Source: Paraburkholderia dilworthii (lineage in GTDB: Bacteria; Pseudomonadota; Gammaproteobacteria; Burkholderiales; Burkholderiaceae). Taken from it: a stretch of 43,760 nt of DNA. The stretch is taken from contig NZ_AWZT01000023.1 in the NCBI RefSeq assembly GCF_000472525.1, positions 174 through 43,933 of the forward strand, given 5' to 3'. The stretch's first letter is position 1; every line of letters begins with the position of its first letter. The notes under the pieces were generated by a model. The model did no database searches, was not told where the DNA came from, and was given only the letters and a program-made list of their open reading frames with translations. Of the stretch, positions 1-7,325 are shown one piece after another. A program made the position numbers and the translations under genes.

Positions 1-1
1 G

Positions 2-103
2 GGGAACAGCTTCGGCGCCTTCGGGTTCTTGCTCTTCCTGGTCACTGTTGTTTCGGTCATTGGACGTTATTTCCGTTATCGTCTCATGACCTCGACACAC
101 TAA
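2..103 (+). CDS. C-terminal fragment of a membrane protein (possibly an ABC transporter permease)
   Basis: The window opens inside a reading frame that starts at base 2 and ends with TAA at 101-103, giving 33 residues. The visible part begins with Gly-Asn-Ser-Phe-Gly-Ala, continues with a strongly hydrophobic stretch (FLLFLVTVVSVIG) and ends in a basic tail (RYFRYRLMTSTH). One transmembrane helix followed by a short positively charged cytoplasmic tail is how many MalF/UgpA-type sugar permeases end, so a sugar ABC permease is a reasonable guess, and the nearby mutarotase gene would fit. The fragment is too short to exclude another polytopic membrane protein. The 5' end lies outside the window. 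Confidence 0.45.
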   Translation, partial: GNSFGAFGFLLFLVTVVSVIGRYFRYRLMTSTH

Positions 104-383
104 AAATCTGACAGGCTCCGCGTCGCTGTTCGCGGCTTGCTTGTGATCAGCGCCAGGCTCTGCGGGGCCCGCCGCGCCGTGGTGGCAGCCGCGCCACCGG
201 CGCGCTGCCGCACTGCGCCACCGGGATACCGCGATACCATGCCACCGCCACGCTGCCATGCCGCCGCGACACCTGCACACCGGCAACGCCGCAAGCCCCA
301 AACCCGCAAACCCGCAAACCCGCGCGTCGCCTCCCGCCGCACTCACCGCCGCCCATCCCACCGCACTCACCGCCGCCCATCCC
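104..383. repeat. GC-rich intergenic region with short tandem repeats
   Basis: I see no convincing gene here; open frames on both strands translate to Pro/Arg/Ala-rich low-complexity sequence. It holds an 8-bp unit AAACCCGC repeated three times (300-323) and a 24-bp unit repeated twice (337-360 and 361-384) that differs only at its last base. The second 24-bp copy runs into the stop codon of the XRE regulator at 384-386. Slippage or local duplication is the simplest explanation. Confidence 0.6.
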
Positions 384-1262
384 TCATCCCCCAGCACCCG
401 CCTCCTCGACGCCGCCCAAGCGCTGGTTCTCGGCAAACTCGCGCAACGCGGCTGCGGTCTGCGGATCTGCCGGAAAGAACGCCTCGATTGCGAGTTCCGA
501 CAACGTCACGTCCACCGGCGTGCCGAACACCGTCGTCGTGCTGAAAAACGACAGCACGCCAAGCGGTGTGCGCAACCGCAGCGGCACGGCGATCTGATTG
601 AGCGGGCTATCGTCGGTGCTGGGCGGCTGCGCTCCGGGCGGCGCCGGGTAAGCCGCGAGTTCGTCGCGCAACGCACTTAGCGTTTCGTCGGCGCTCACGT
701 CGATCTGACGTTGCAGCCGCGCGAGCACGTGTTCTCGCCACGCGTGCCAGTTGACGATCGACGAAGCAATGCCATCTGGATGCAGGCTCAGGCGCAACGC
801 ATTCACGGGCGGCGCCAGCAGATCGGGACTCGCGCCCGAAAGCAGCGGCGCAAGCGCATTGTTCGTGGCGACGATGGTCCAGTGACGGTCGATGGCGAGC
901 GCCGGATACGGCTCGTGTCCCCTCAGCACCAGTTCCACGGCCTCGCGTGCGGCGCTTAGCTGCGGGTCCGACAGCGGACGCTCGCGAAACAGCGGCGCAT
1001 AACCCGCAGCCATCAGCAGCGCATTACGTGCGCGCAGCGGCACGTCGAGGCGCTCGGCAAGATGCATGACCATCTCGCGGCTCGGCATCGCGCGGCCGGA
1101 TTCGACGAAGCTCAGGTGCCGCGTCGAGATGTCAGCTTCGGCGGCAAGCAGCAACTGGCTCATCCGTCGCCGCTGCCGCCATTCACGCAGCAGATCGCCG
1201 ACGGTGCGGCTGGCCGAGGGCGGTGTCGACGGCGCGCTTTGCGCAAGAGAAAGTGTGTTCAT
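384..1262 (-). CDS. XRE-family transcriptional regulator with MmyB-like ligand-binding domain
   Basis: This is a 292-residue DNA-binding regulator. The N-terminus carries a Cro/C1-type helix-turn-helix (about residues 18-75, including RRRMSQLLLAAEADIS and TRHLSFVESGRAMPSREMV). The rest matches the PAS-like MmyB ligand-binding domain found in many actinobacterial and proteobacterial XRE regulators (YPALAIDRHWTIVATNNAL, then a region ending LSFFSTTTVFGTPVDVTLSELAIEAFFPAD). I chose the ATG at 1260-1262 because the alignable sequence begins with MNTLS; the longer frame adds 38 residues that run through the operator region. It is divergent from the SnoaL-like gene at 1483, with two matching inverted repeats between them, so it probably regulates itself and that neighbour. 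The ligand is unknown. Confidence 0.88.
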   Translation of the reverse strand: MNTLSLAQSAPSTPPSASRTVGDLLREWRQRRRMSQLLLAAEADISTRHLSFVESGRAMPSREMVMHLAERLDVPLRARNALLMAAGYAPLFRERPLSDPQLSAAREAVELVLRGHEPYPALAIDRHWTIVATNNALAPLLSGASPDLLAPPVNALRLSLHPDGIASSIVNWHAWREHVLARLQRQIDVSADETLSALRDELAAYPAPPGAQPPSTDDSPLNQIAVPLRLRTPLGVLSFFSTTTVFGTPVDVTLSELAIEAFFPADPQTAAALREFAENQRLGGVEEAGAGG

Positions 1263-1295
1263 GCCACCGATGATAGCCAAAGCGCCGCTGCGATC

Positions 1296-1314
1296 CATTA
1301 CCCGCGAGGTAATG
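1296..1314. promoter_or_regulatory. Operator candidate 1 for the XRE regulator
   Basis: A perfect inverted repeat: CATTACC, five bases, GGTAATG. It lies just upstream of the XRE regulator start and shares the frame ATTAC-N7-GTAAT with a second site 68 bp away. Autoregulation by the adjacent regulator is inferred from position. Confidence 0.6.
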
Positions 1315-1362
1315 CGCTCGACGCGTTGCCGCGCGCTGCATTGACCGCCACTCGCCGCGCAA

Positions 1363-1383
1363 CGATTACCTGCCACGTAATCG
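1363..1383. promoter_or_regulatory. Operator candidate 2 for the XRE regulator
   Basis: A perfect inverted repeat: CGATTAC, seven bases, GTAATCG. The inner 17 bp (1365-1381) lines up with the first site (1297-1313) as ATTACC-N5-(G/C)GTAAT, so two copies of one operator occupy the divergent promoter region. This copy is about 100 bp upstream of the SnoaL-like gene. Confidence 0.6.
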
Positions 1384-1482
1384 ACGCGCGGCCCGCTAAC
1401 CGCGAATCTTCACTCCGAGCCAGCCGCATGCGACCTGTATGCCGAGCGTAGCGCTCAGACATTGACAATGAAGGAGTTTCAG

Positions 1483-1851
1483 ATGAACGCGCATACCGAT
1501 CTGATCGACCGTTATTTCGACGCATGGAATGAGACCGATGGCGCGCGCCGTCGCCAACTGATCGCCGCGACCTGGGCGCCGGACGCCGACTACCGCGATC
1601 CGCTGATGACCGGCTCGGGCCACGACGGCATCGACGCGATGATCCGTGCGGTGCAGGAGCGCTTTGCGCATCACACGTTTCGCCGCTCGGCCGACGTTGA
1701 CGGTTTCGGCGACCGTCTGCGTTTTTCGTGGGAGCTCGTCACGCCGGCAGGCGAAGCCATCGTCAAGGGCTCCGACTTCGGCATGGTCGACGCGCACGGC
1801 CGTCTTCAGACGGTGACCGGCTTCCTCGATCAACTGCCCGCAGGCGCTTGA
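1483..1851 (+). CDS. Nuclear transport factor 2 / SnoaL-like family protein
   Basis: This 122-residue protein has the cone-shaped NTF2/SnoaL fold signature: an N-terminal helix with DLIDRYFDAWNETD, then WAPDADYRDPLMTG, a second helix (GHDGIDAMIRAVQERF) and strands ending in GDRLRFSWEL and GSDFGMVDAHGRLQTVTGFLD. Proteins of this family are small polyketide-cyclase-like isomerases, hydratases or ligand-binding proteins, and the exact activity cannot be read from sequence. The start is the ATG at 1483, which has AAGGAG (1471-1476) at good spacing; a TTG at 1462 in frame is less likely. It faces the XRE regulator, whose paired operator sites lie upstream, so its expression is probably controlled by that regulator. 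Confidence 0.85.
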   Translation: MNAHTDLIDRYFDAWNETDGARRRQLIAATWAPDADYRDPLMTGSGHDGIDAMIRAVQERFAHHTFRRSADVDGFGDRLRFSWELVTPAGEAIVKGSDFGMVDAHGRLQTVTGFLDQLPAGA

Positions 1852-1902
1852 GCACGCATGCGCCGCAGCCTCGCCACCGCCCATCTTTCGCTGGAGACGA
1901 TC

Positions 1903-2244
1903 ATGCACGAGCCCGTTACCGTGCCGGCTCATTCGCCTGTCATCGGCCTTGCCCGCTGCGCGCATGCCATCGACGCGCTGTGCGGCGCAATCGTCGGCTT
2001 CGCGCTGCTCGCCGGCACGCGCGCGTTCATGTTCACCGCGTTGCTCGGTTGGCGCGAACCGGTGCTGGGGGGCGCGGGCCTGGCGCTGCTTGCGCTCGTC
2101 GGATGGTTGCGGTGGCGCTGCGGTTGCGCCCCGGCGGCGGGCCGCGGCGCGTGTGAGCAGATCTTCGGTGCGCGCAGGAATCTCTCCGAAGCGCGCAACG
2201 TTGCTTGCTACAATCGATTGCCGCAATGCGAGCCATTCGAATAA
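1903..2244 (+). CDS. Small predicted membrane protein of unknown function
   Basis: This is a 113-residue open frame with GGAGA (1893-1897) before its ATG. It has two hydrophobic segments (IVGFALLAGTRAFMFTALLGW and LGGAGLALLALVGWL) and a Cys/Arg-rich tail. I do not recognise a family. The C-terminal 30 residues (from CEQIFGARR) look less natural and run into the leader of the next gene, so the true end could differ if the sequence has an error. It lies 51 bp after the SnoaL-like gene and may be co-transcribed with it. It could be a lineage-specific membrane protein or a chance open frame. Confidence 0.45.
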   Translation: MHEPVTVPAHSPVIGLARCAHAIDALCGAIVGFALLAGTRAFMFTALLGWREPVLGGAGLALLALVGWLRWRCGCAPAAGRGACEQIFGARRNLSEARNVACYNRLPQCEPFE

Positions 2245-2270
2245 CCGCAAGCAACTTGCATGGAGACACA

Positions 2271-2732
2271 GTGCTTAAGAATCTCGATCCTCTGCTCAAC
2301 GCCGACATACTGCATGCGCTCCGCTCAATGGGTCACGGCGATGAACTCATCATTTGCGACGCCAACTTTCCAGGCAGCGCCGTCGCGCGTTCCACGGTGC
2401 TCGGCAAGCTGCTTCATCTCGATGGCGTGAGCGCGCCGCGGGCGATCCGCGCGGTACTCTCGGTGATGCCGCTCGATACATTCATCGATCAACCCGCGTC
2501 GCGCATGGAGGTCGTCGGCGAGCCGCATACCATTCCGGCCGTGCAGCGTGAGGCACAGATCGAGGTCAACGCCGCCGAAGGCCGCGACGTACCGTTTGCG
2601 TCCATCGAACGGTTCGCGTTTTATGAGCGTGCGCGCAAAGCGTATTGCGTGATCGCCACGGGCGAGGAGCGCGGCTACGGCTGCTTCGTCTTCACGAAAG
2701 GCGTTCTGCTTGCGCCGGACGCGCCGCGCTGA
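2271..2732 (+). CDS. fucU: RbsD/FucU-family sugar mutarotase, probable L-fucose mutarotase
   Basis: This 153-residue protein matches the RbsD/FucU family, which interconverts alpha and beta anomers of monosaccharides in the cytoplasm. Diagnostic sequence is LKNLDPLLNADILHALRSMGHGDELIICDANFPG near the N-terminus, with the catalytic His in MGHGDE, and the C-terminal motif with a conserved Tyr (YGCFVFTKGVL). The GHGDE context and the C-terminal half favour FucU over RbsD. I chose the GTG at 2271 because GGAGA sits at 2262-2266 and family members begin with ML(K)xIDPLL. No fucose kinase, aldolase or dehydrogenase is visible nearby, so any fucose pathway must lie outside; the possible permease fragment at the left edge may belong to it. 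Confidence 0.85.
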   Translation: MLKNLDPLLNADILHALRSMGHGDELIICDANFPGSAVARSTVLGKLLHLDGVSAPRAIRAVLSVMPLDTFIDQPASRMEVVGEPHTIPAVQREAQIEVNAAEGRDVPFASIERFAFYERARKAYCVIATGEERGYGCFVFTKGVLLAPDAPR

Positions 2733-2903
2733 TCAGCGCTGATCCGTGCTCATCTGCGCTGACAGTCGCTGCGTGCCGCTTTCGGGTGCTCAGGCGTTTG
2801 TCCGCCTTGGAAAGCGCGGGCAATGCACATATGCTCAGAGGCAAAGTAGGGAACTGCGGCCTTTGAGCCGGGTCTGCTGCTTATTCATCTACAGGAGTCC
2901 CTC

Positions 2904-3335
2904 ATGACGCGTCCCGTCGATTCCGGCGTTATTCTCATCGCACGTATCGCCCTTGCCGTTCTGTTCCTGTGGGGCGGTGTGATGAAACTGCTGGGCTATG
3001 CGGGCTTTGTCGGCTATCTGCATTCGAAGGGCGTGCCCTTTGTGCAGATCGCCGCGCCGATCGCCACCGCGGTTGAGGCATTGGGCGGGCTGCTGCTGAT
3101 CGTCGGCTTCAAGGTGCGCCCGCTCGCGCTCATCATGGCGGTTTATACGGTGGCCACCGCGGTCCTCGGCCACGACTTCTGGAACGTGACGGACGCCGCC
3201 TTGCAGCGCGACATGGTGATTCACTTCTGGAAAAACATTGGTATTGCCGGCGGTTTTCTGCTGCTGTTCGTGACCGGCGCGGGGCGTATCAGTATCGACG
3301 GTGCGCGCGCGCCGCGCGGCGGATTGGGGCTCTGA
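2904..3335 (+). CDS. DoxX-family membrane protein
   Basis: A 143-residue integral membrane protein with four hydrophobic segments: VILIARIALAVLFLWGGVMKLLGY, IAAPIATAVEALGGLLLIVGF, RPLALIMAVYTVATAVLGH and MVIHFWKNIGIAGGFLLLFVTGAG. The pattern GGVMKLxGYxGF near the N-terminus and HFWKNIGIAGG near the C-terminus is characteristic of the DoxX/DoxD family (DUF417-like oxidoreductase-associated membrane proteins). Members are often linked to quinol or thiosulfate redox and oxidative stress, but no specific activity can be assigned here. AGGAG at 2893-2897 supports the start. It precedes a small unknown gene by 73 bp and the two may form a transcription unit ending at the terminator near 3752. Confidence 0.85.
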   Translation: MTRPVDSGVILIARIALAVLFLWGGVMKLLGYAGFVGYLHSKGVPFVQIAAPIATAVEALGGLLLIVGFKVRPLALIMAVYTVATAVLGHDFWNVTDAALQRDMVIHFWKNIGIAGGFLLLFVTGAGRISIDGARAPRGGLGL

Positions 3336-3408
3336 GCGCACCACGTTCAGCGATCCCCTGCTGGTTTTGCCTGGCTGTCGTATTCCGGCTGCAATCAAGG
3401 GAGCAAAT

Positions 3409-3681
3409 ATGATTCAAAGTTTCGAGCAATCCGTTGGCGGCAAGGTGTTGCAGTTGTGCGCGAGTCTCGGAGAAGGCCCCACGCCGCATCGCGTGATCAT
3501 CAGCCTCGCGGAATCCGCGAAAACACTCGTGGTTCTGGATGCGTCCGGGTTCCTGGGCGCAATCAAGGCCGAAATCGAGGAGCCGGAAAAACTGATCGCC
3601 GACGCGATCAGCAAGGCGCAAAACGAAGGGCTGATCGAAGCCGCTATCAATACCGGAACGATTCAGGAGGCGTCGCTGTAG
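3409..3681 (+). CDS. Conserved-looking small protein of unknown function
   Basis: This 90-residue soluble protein starts at an ATG with AAGGGAG at 3397-3403. Its sequence (KVLQLCASLGEGPTPHRVI, then TLVVLDASGFLGAIKAEIEEPEKLIADAISKAQNEGLIEAAIN) suggests an alpha/beta fold with a central acidic helix. I recognise no catalytic motif, membrane segment or signal peptide. Codon use resembles the neighbours. It follows the DoxX gene on the same strand and is followed by a strong rho-independent terminator, so the pair probably forms one transcript. Confidence 0.65.
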   Translation: MIQSFEQSVGGKVLQLCASLGEGPTPHRVIISLAESAKTLVVLDASGFLGAIKAEIEEPEKLIADAISKAQNEGLIEAAINTGTIQEASL

Positions 3682-3751
3682 AGCGAGCCGGGCTGCGTCA
3701 CGCGCGGCCTATTCATTGCTGACGATCCACCGCTCATGCCCTGCTGACTCT

Positions 3752-3784
3752 CCCCGAGGCGTTTAAGCCGCGGGGGTCTTTTTT
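3752..3784 (+). terminator. Rho-independent terminator after the DoxX/small-protein unit
   Basis: CCCCGAGGC (3752-3760) pairs with GCCGCGGGG (3767-3775) with one mismatch around a six-base loop, and is followed by GTCTTTTTTG. It lies between convergent genes (3409 plus, 3835 minus) and the T-run makes it effective on the plus strand. Confidence 0.85.
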
Positions 3785-3834
3785 GTGGTCCGCGAAACCG
3801 CGCGGGCCCAAGGCCCAAGGGCTAGGGTGCAAGC

Positions 3835-5301
3835 TCAGCGCGAGTTGCCGACACGCGCGGAATCTGCTTCACGCGGCGCCTTCGACGACGAATGCGGCTG
3901 CGGATGCACGAGGCAGCTCATCACGCCGCCAAACACCAGCAGGCCGACCGAGATCGCGGTCGCCGCTTGCATCCCCGAGACGATTTGCGTGGCGGCCGAG
4001 CCGCTGGCGAGCGCGCCGAACGCGGCCACGCCTACCGCGCCGCCCGCCTGGCGCGCCGTGTTCAGTACCGCCGATGCCGTGCCCGCGCGCCTCGCTTCCG
4101 CCGATGCCAGCACGGCGGTAGTCATCGCCGGGACGGCCAGCCCCATGCCTGACGGAATCAGCAGGAACGGCAGCAGCAGGCCGATGAGCGGCGTGTTCGC
4201 GTCCACCAGGTGTAGCAGGCCGTAGCCGAGTCCGGCGGTGACCGCGCCAGCGATCATCGGCACCCGCACGCCGAAGCGGCCGACCACCCAGCCGCTCGCG
4301 ACATTCGAGATCAGGAAGCCGCCCGTCAACGGCAGGAACGCGAGGCCGGCCTGCAGCGCCGTGTAGCCGCGCACTCGCTGGAGGTAAAGGCTCAGCACGA
4401 ACACCATCCCGTAGTAGGTCATGTTCACGCAGATGCCAAATAGCACGGCCGCACTGAAGCTGCGCTTCGCGAAGAGCGAGAGCGGCAGCATCGGCGCGGG
4501 CGCACGCGCTTCGACGGCGACGAACGCGATACCGGCGAGCGCCGCGAGCACGAAGCCGCCCGCGACGAGCGGATGGCCAAGTCCGAGGGGCCGCCATTCG
4601 ATCACTGCGGCGACGAATGCGGTCAAAGCGACGATGGCGAGCGACTGGCCGCTCAGATCGATGCCGCGCGGAGCCGCGTCTTTGTTTGCCGCGGGTGGCG
4701 GGGCCGCGCGAGTGGCTTCCGGCCGCGGCACCCACAGCAGCGTCGCCAGAAAGCCGGCGGCGCAGATCGGCAGATTGACGAGAAAAATGCTGCGCCATCC
4801 GAAGGCCGCGATCAGGAGGCCGCCTGCCACCGGGCCTGCCGCAATGGAAATCGCGCCCGCAGCCGTCCAGAGTCCGACCGCGCGAGCTCGCAGTTTCGGG
4901 TCGTGTCCGTACGACTGGTTCAGCAGCGCGAGCGAGTTCGGCAGCATCGCGGCGGCGCCGACCCCTTGCAGCGCGCGCGCGGCAACCAGCATCGGGGCGT
5001 CGAGAGCAAGTCCGCAAGCCAGCGACGCCAGCGCGAACAGCACGATGCCCGCCGCGTACAGCCGGCGCGCGCCGAAACGGTCGCCGAGCGCGCCAGCCGA
5101 CAGCATCAGCACGGCGAACGCAAGGGTGTAGGCGTCGACGACCCATTGCAGGCCGGCGACATTCGCATGCAGATTCGCGCCGATCTCAGGCAGCGCGATG
5201 TTGACGATGGTCACGTCGAGCTGCGTGACGACGAAGCCCACGCTGACGGTCGCGAGGACGCGGCCGAGGGCGGGCGGAACGGGAGGTTTTGAGGGGTTCA
5301 T
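3835..5301 (-). CDS. MFS transporter, DHA2 (EmrB/QacA-type) 14-helix drug/H+ antiporter family
   Basis: A 488-residue polytopic inner-membrane protein with roughly 14 hydrophobic segments. The N-terminal sequence VSVGFVVTQLDVTIVNIALPEIGANL, with Asp in helix 1 and the LDVTIVNIALP motif, is diagnostic of the DHA2 family; motif A appears as GALGDRFGARR and the antiporter motif C region as GAISIAAGPVAGGLL. These carriers export drugs or metabolites using the proton gradient. The start at 5301 is the only ATG compatible with the family N-terminus (MNPSKPPVPPALGRVLATVSV). No periplasmic adaptor (EmrA) or outer-membrane gene is adjacent, so it may work alone. The substrate cannot be predicted. Confidence 0.88.
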   Translation of the reverse strand: MNPSKPPVPPALGRVLATVSVGFVVTQLDVTIVNIALPEIGANLHANVAGLQWVVDAYTLAFAVLMLSAGALGDRFGARRLYAAGIVLFALASLACGLALDAPMLVAARALQGVGAAAMLPNSLALLNQSYGHDPKLRARAVGLWTAAGAISIAAGPVAGGLLIAAFGWRSIFLVNLPICAAGFLATLLWVPRPEATRAAPPPAANKDAAPRGIDLSGQSLAIVALTAFVAAVIEWRPLGLGHPLVAGGFVLAALAGIAFVAVEARAPAPMLPLSLFAKRSFSAAVLFGICVNMTYYGMVFVLSLYLQRVRGYTALQAGLAFLPLTGGFLISNVASGWVVGRFGVRVPMIAGAVTAGLGYGLLHLVDANTPLIGLLLPFLLIPSGMGLAVPAMTTAVLASAEARRAGTASAVLNTARQAGGAVGVAAFGALASGSAATQIVSGMQAATAISVGLLVFGGVMSCLVHPQPHSSSKAPREADSARVGNSR

Positions 5302-5629
5302 GCGCTACATCGTAGGCCCGATGCGGCGCCCGATGTTTCGGCTTGGCGTGAAGTGTGGATGTCGGTGGAAAATGGCGAGTGTCGTGTTCAGGCGTGAATG
5401 TGGGGCCGAGCTGGATGTCGTGTGTAGGCGGACACGGTGCACGAAGCGAAGGGCAGCCGCCAAGGGAAACGCCGCATGGAAGCGCCGCATGGAAGCGGGA
5501 CACTACCCGAAGCGAAACACTGCCCCCAAGCAAAGCACCACCCGAAGCGAAGCACCACCCAAACACCACCACCCAAACAAAAACGGCGCGCCCCAAGCGC
5601 GCCGTTCGTTCACAACCGCAAGCGCTGGA
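5302..5629. other. Non-coding spacer with short degenerate repeats
   Basis: No gene is supported in these 328 bp between two minus-strand MFS genes. It holds a 13-bp tandem duplication, CGCCGCATGGAAG (5470-5482, 5483-5495), and an A/C-rich purine-skewed run (about 5510-5580) made of imperfect copies of AAGCGAAGCACCACCC-like units. The part next to 5301 should contain the promoter of the DHA2 transporter. The terminator of the downstream transporter lies at 5582-5606. Confidence 0.55.
5575..5606 (-). terminator. Rho-independent terminator of the MHS-type transporter gene
   Basis: Read on the minus strand, AACGGCGCG (5606-5598) pairs perfectly with CGCGCCGTT (5590-5582) across a seven-base loop and is followed by TTTGTTTG. 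It begins 24 bp after the stop codon of the transporter gene ending at 5630. Confidence 0.85.
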
Positions 5630-6931
5630 TCAGCGCTTCTGCGGCGCGTCCTTGATGAACAGCGTCGTCAATGCCCCGACCACACAGATTGCGCCGACAT
5701 ACAACGGCGCGGCCATCGGGTTCGACTTCATCATCAGCGACACGGCGATTGGCGTAAGGCCGCCGAACACCGCATACGCGACGTTGTACGAAAACGAGAT
5801 GCCCGAAAAGCGCACGGCGGGCGGGAAGGCTTTCACCATCACGAACGGAATCGCGCCGATCACGCCGACCAGCAGCCCCGCCGCGCCGTACAGCGGCACG
5901 AGCGCCGAGGTATCGACGGCGAGTTGCTGGAACATCAGGTAGTAGGTCACCGCCAGCGCGAGGCCGCCGACGAAAATCGTGCGTCCCGCGCCGATGCGGC
6001 CGGCGATCGAACCCGCCATCACGCAGCCGATGGTCAGGCACAGCGTCGCCACGCAGTTCGCCAGCAGTGCGGTGGCCGGCACAATGTGAAACTGCTTTTG
6101 CAGCAGCGTCGGTGTCATCAGAATCACGACGACGATGGCGGCCGACAGCATCCACGTGAGCAGCATCGAGACGATCACCGCGCGGCCGTGGTCGCGCAGC
6201 ACGGCCTTGAGCGGCACTTCGGCGGCAATCGCCTTGCGCTGCTTGAGTTCGGCGAACACCGGCGTCTCGTGCAGCCAGCGGCGCAGGTAGACCGAAAACA
6301 TGCCGAACACGCCGCCGACGAGGAACGGGATGCGCCAGGCGTAATCGGTGATTTCGGTGGGCGCGAAGTTGCGATTGACCGCGGAAGCGATCAGCGAACC
6401 GAGCAGAATGCCTGCCGTCAGGCCCGCCGTCAGCGTGCCGCACGCGTAGCCGATGTGGCGCTGCGGCACATGCTCCGAGACGAACACCCACGCGCCCGGC
6501 ACTTCACCGCCGACGGCCGCGCCTTGCATCACGCGAAACAACAGCAGGAGAACGGGCGCCATCACGCCGATGCTCGCGTACGTGGGCAATAGGCCCATCA
6601 TCAGCGTCGGCACGGACATCAGCAGCACGCTCAGCGTGAACATGCGCTTGCGGCCGAACAGATCGCCGAAGTGCGCCATGATGATTCCGCCGAGCGGCCG
6701 CGCGAGATAACCGGCCGCGAAGATGCCGAACGTCTGCACCTGCCGCAGCCAGTCCGGCATCGCGGCCGGAAAGAACAATTGGCCGATTGCCGGCGCGAAG
6801 AATACGAAAATGATGAAGTCGTAGAACTCGAGCGCACCGCCGAGAGCGGCGAGGCCGAGCGTCTTGTAGTCGCTGCGCCCAAGAGGGCGTGGGGTGACAG
6901 CCTGCGCTCCACCCAGATTTGTCGCTTGCAT
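5630..6931 (-). CDS. MFS transporter, metabolite:H+ symporter (MHS) family
   Basis: This 433-residue inner-membrane carrier has 12 predicted helices and the signature of the MHS family (ShiA, ProP, KgtP): LGGALEFYDFIIFVFFAPAIG in helix 1, GYLARPLGGIIMAHFGDLFGRKRMF spanning helices 2-3 with motif A, and RVMQGAAVGGEVPGAW in helix 4. The family imports organic acids, shikimate, proline or betaines with protons. The ATG at 6931 gives MQATNLGGAQAV; the upstream extension lacks family similarity. It sits near the hydroxyproline genes, separated by a response regulator, so an imino-acid substrate is possible, as is shikimate or another organic acid. Its own terminator indicates a single-gene transcript. 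Confidence 0.85.
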   Translation of the reverse strand: MQATNLGGAQAVTPRPLGRSDYKTLGLAALGGALEFYDFIIFVFFAPAIGQLFFPAAMPDWLRQVQTFGIFAAGYLARPLGGIIMAHFGDLFGRKRMFTLSVLLMSVPTLMMGLLPTYASIGVMAPVLLLLFRVMQGAAVGGEVPGAWVFVSEHVPQRHIGYACGTLTAGLTAGILLGSLIASAVNRNFAPTEITDYAWRIPFLVGGVFGMFSVYLRRWLHETPVFAELKQRKAIAAEVPLKAVLRDHGRAVIVSMLLTWMLSAAIVVVILMTPTLLQKQFHIVPATALLANCVATLCLTIGCVMAGSIAGRIGAGRTIFVGGLALAVTYYLMFQQLAVDTSALVPLYGAAGLLVGVIGAIPFVMVKAFPPAVRFSGISFSYNVAYAVFGGLTPIAVSLMMKSNPMAAPLYVGAICVVGALTTLFIKDAPQKR

Positions 6932-7325
6932 TGCTATGTCGTTGTCTTGAATTGGAAACCACGTGTGGCGTGGAAAAACGGCGGTCGTCGGGCGAGAAGT
7001 GTGGCAACGGCTGGGTAGAGCGCGGGACACCGGCGCGCCGGCCCGGGTAGGGCGGCGCGATGACGAAAAGAAGCCAGCGCGGGATTTTACAGGATGGCGG
7101 CGTCTCGATTCGGGAAGTGCTTAATTAGATTGGGAAAAGTTCCGTCGGTATCGCGATTTCGCGATGCCCCGACCGCGCTGCGCGTTGCATGGAAGGTCGT
7201 TGTAGTCCGTCGGCCGTTCGGCGACCGGATTCGTCTGAGCAGCCTTTAAATTAGGATTGATCCTATGGGATAGGCCACAGGCGCCTTCGAGAATCGCGTC
7301 CACGCCATCTGTTAAGAGTAATCCC
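6932..7325. promoter_or_regulatory. Divergent promoter region between the MHS transporter and the response regulator, with two palindromes
   Basis: No gene is seen in this 394-bp region. It contains two perfect inverted repeats: ATCGCGA-TT-TCGCGAT (7150-7165) and TAGGAT-TG-ATCCTA (7252-7265), the latter overlapping ATCC-TATG-GGAT (7260-7271). AT-rich sequence (TTTAAATTAGG, 7245-7255) adjoins the second palindrome about 70 bp upstream of the response regulator start, a plausible promoter/operator position. Confidence 0.5.

Noticed and set aside
384..4225. Long open frames on the strand opposite real genes (for example 258-680, 1396-2250, 3785-4225)
   Set aside because: They translate to Arg/Ala/Pro-rich low-complexity sequence and lie in shadow frames of well-supported genes, as expected in high-GC DNA.
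5382..5634. Small open frames in the repeat-rich spacer between the two MFS genes
   Set aside because: They consist of translated short repeats, lack ribosome sites, and overlap a terminator.
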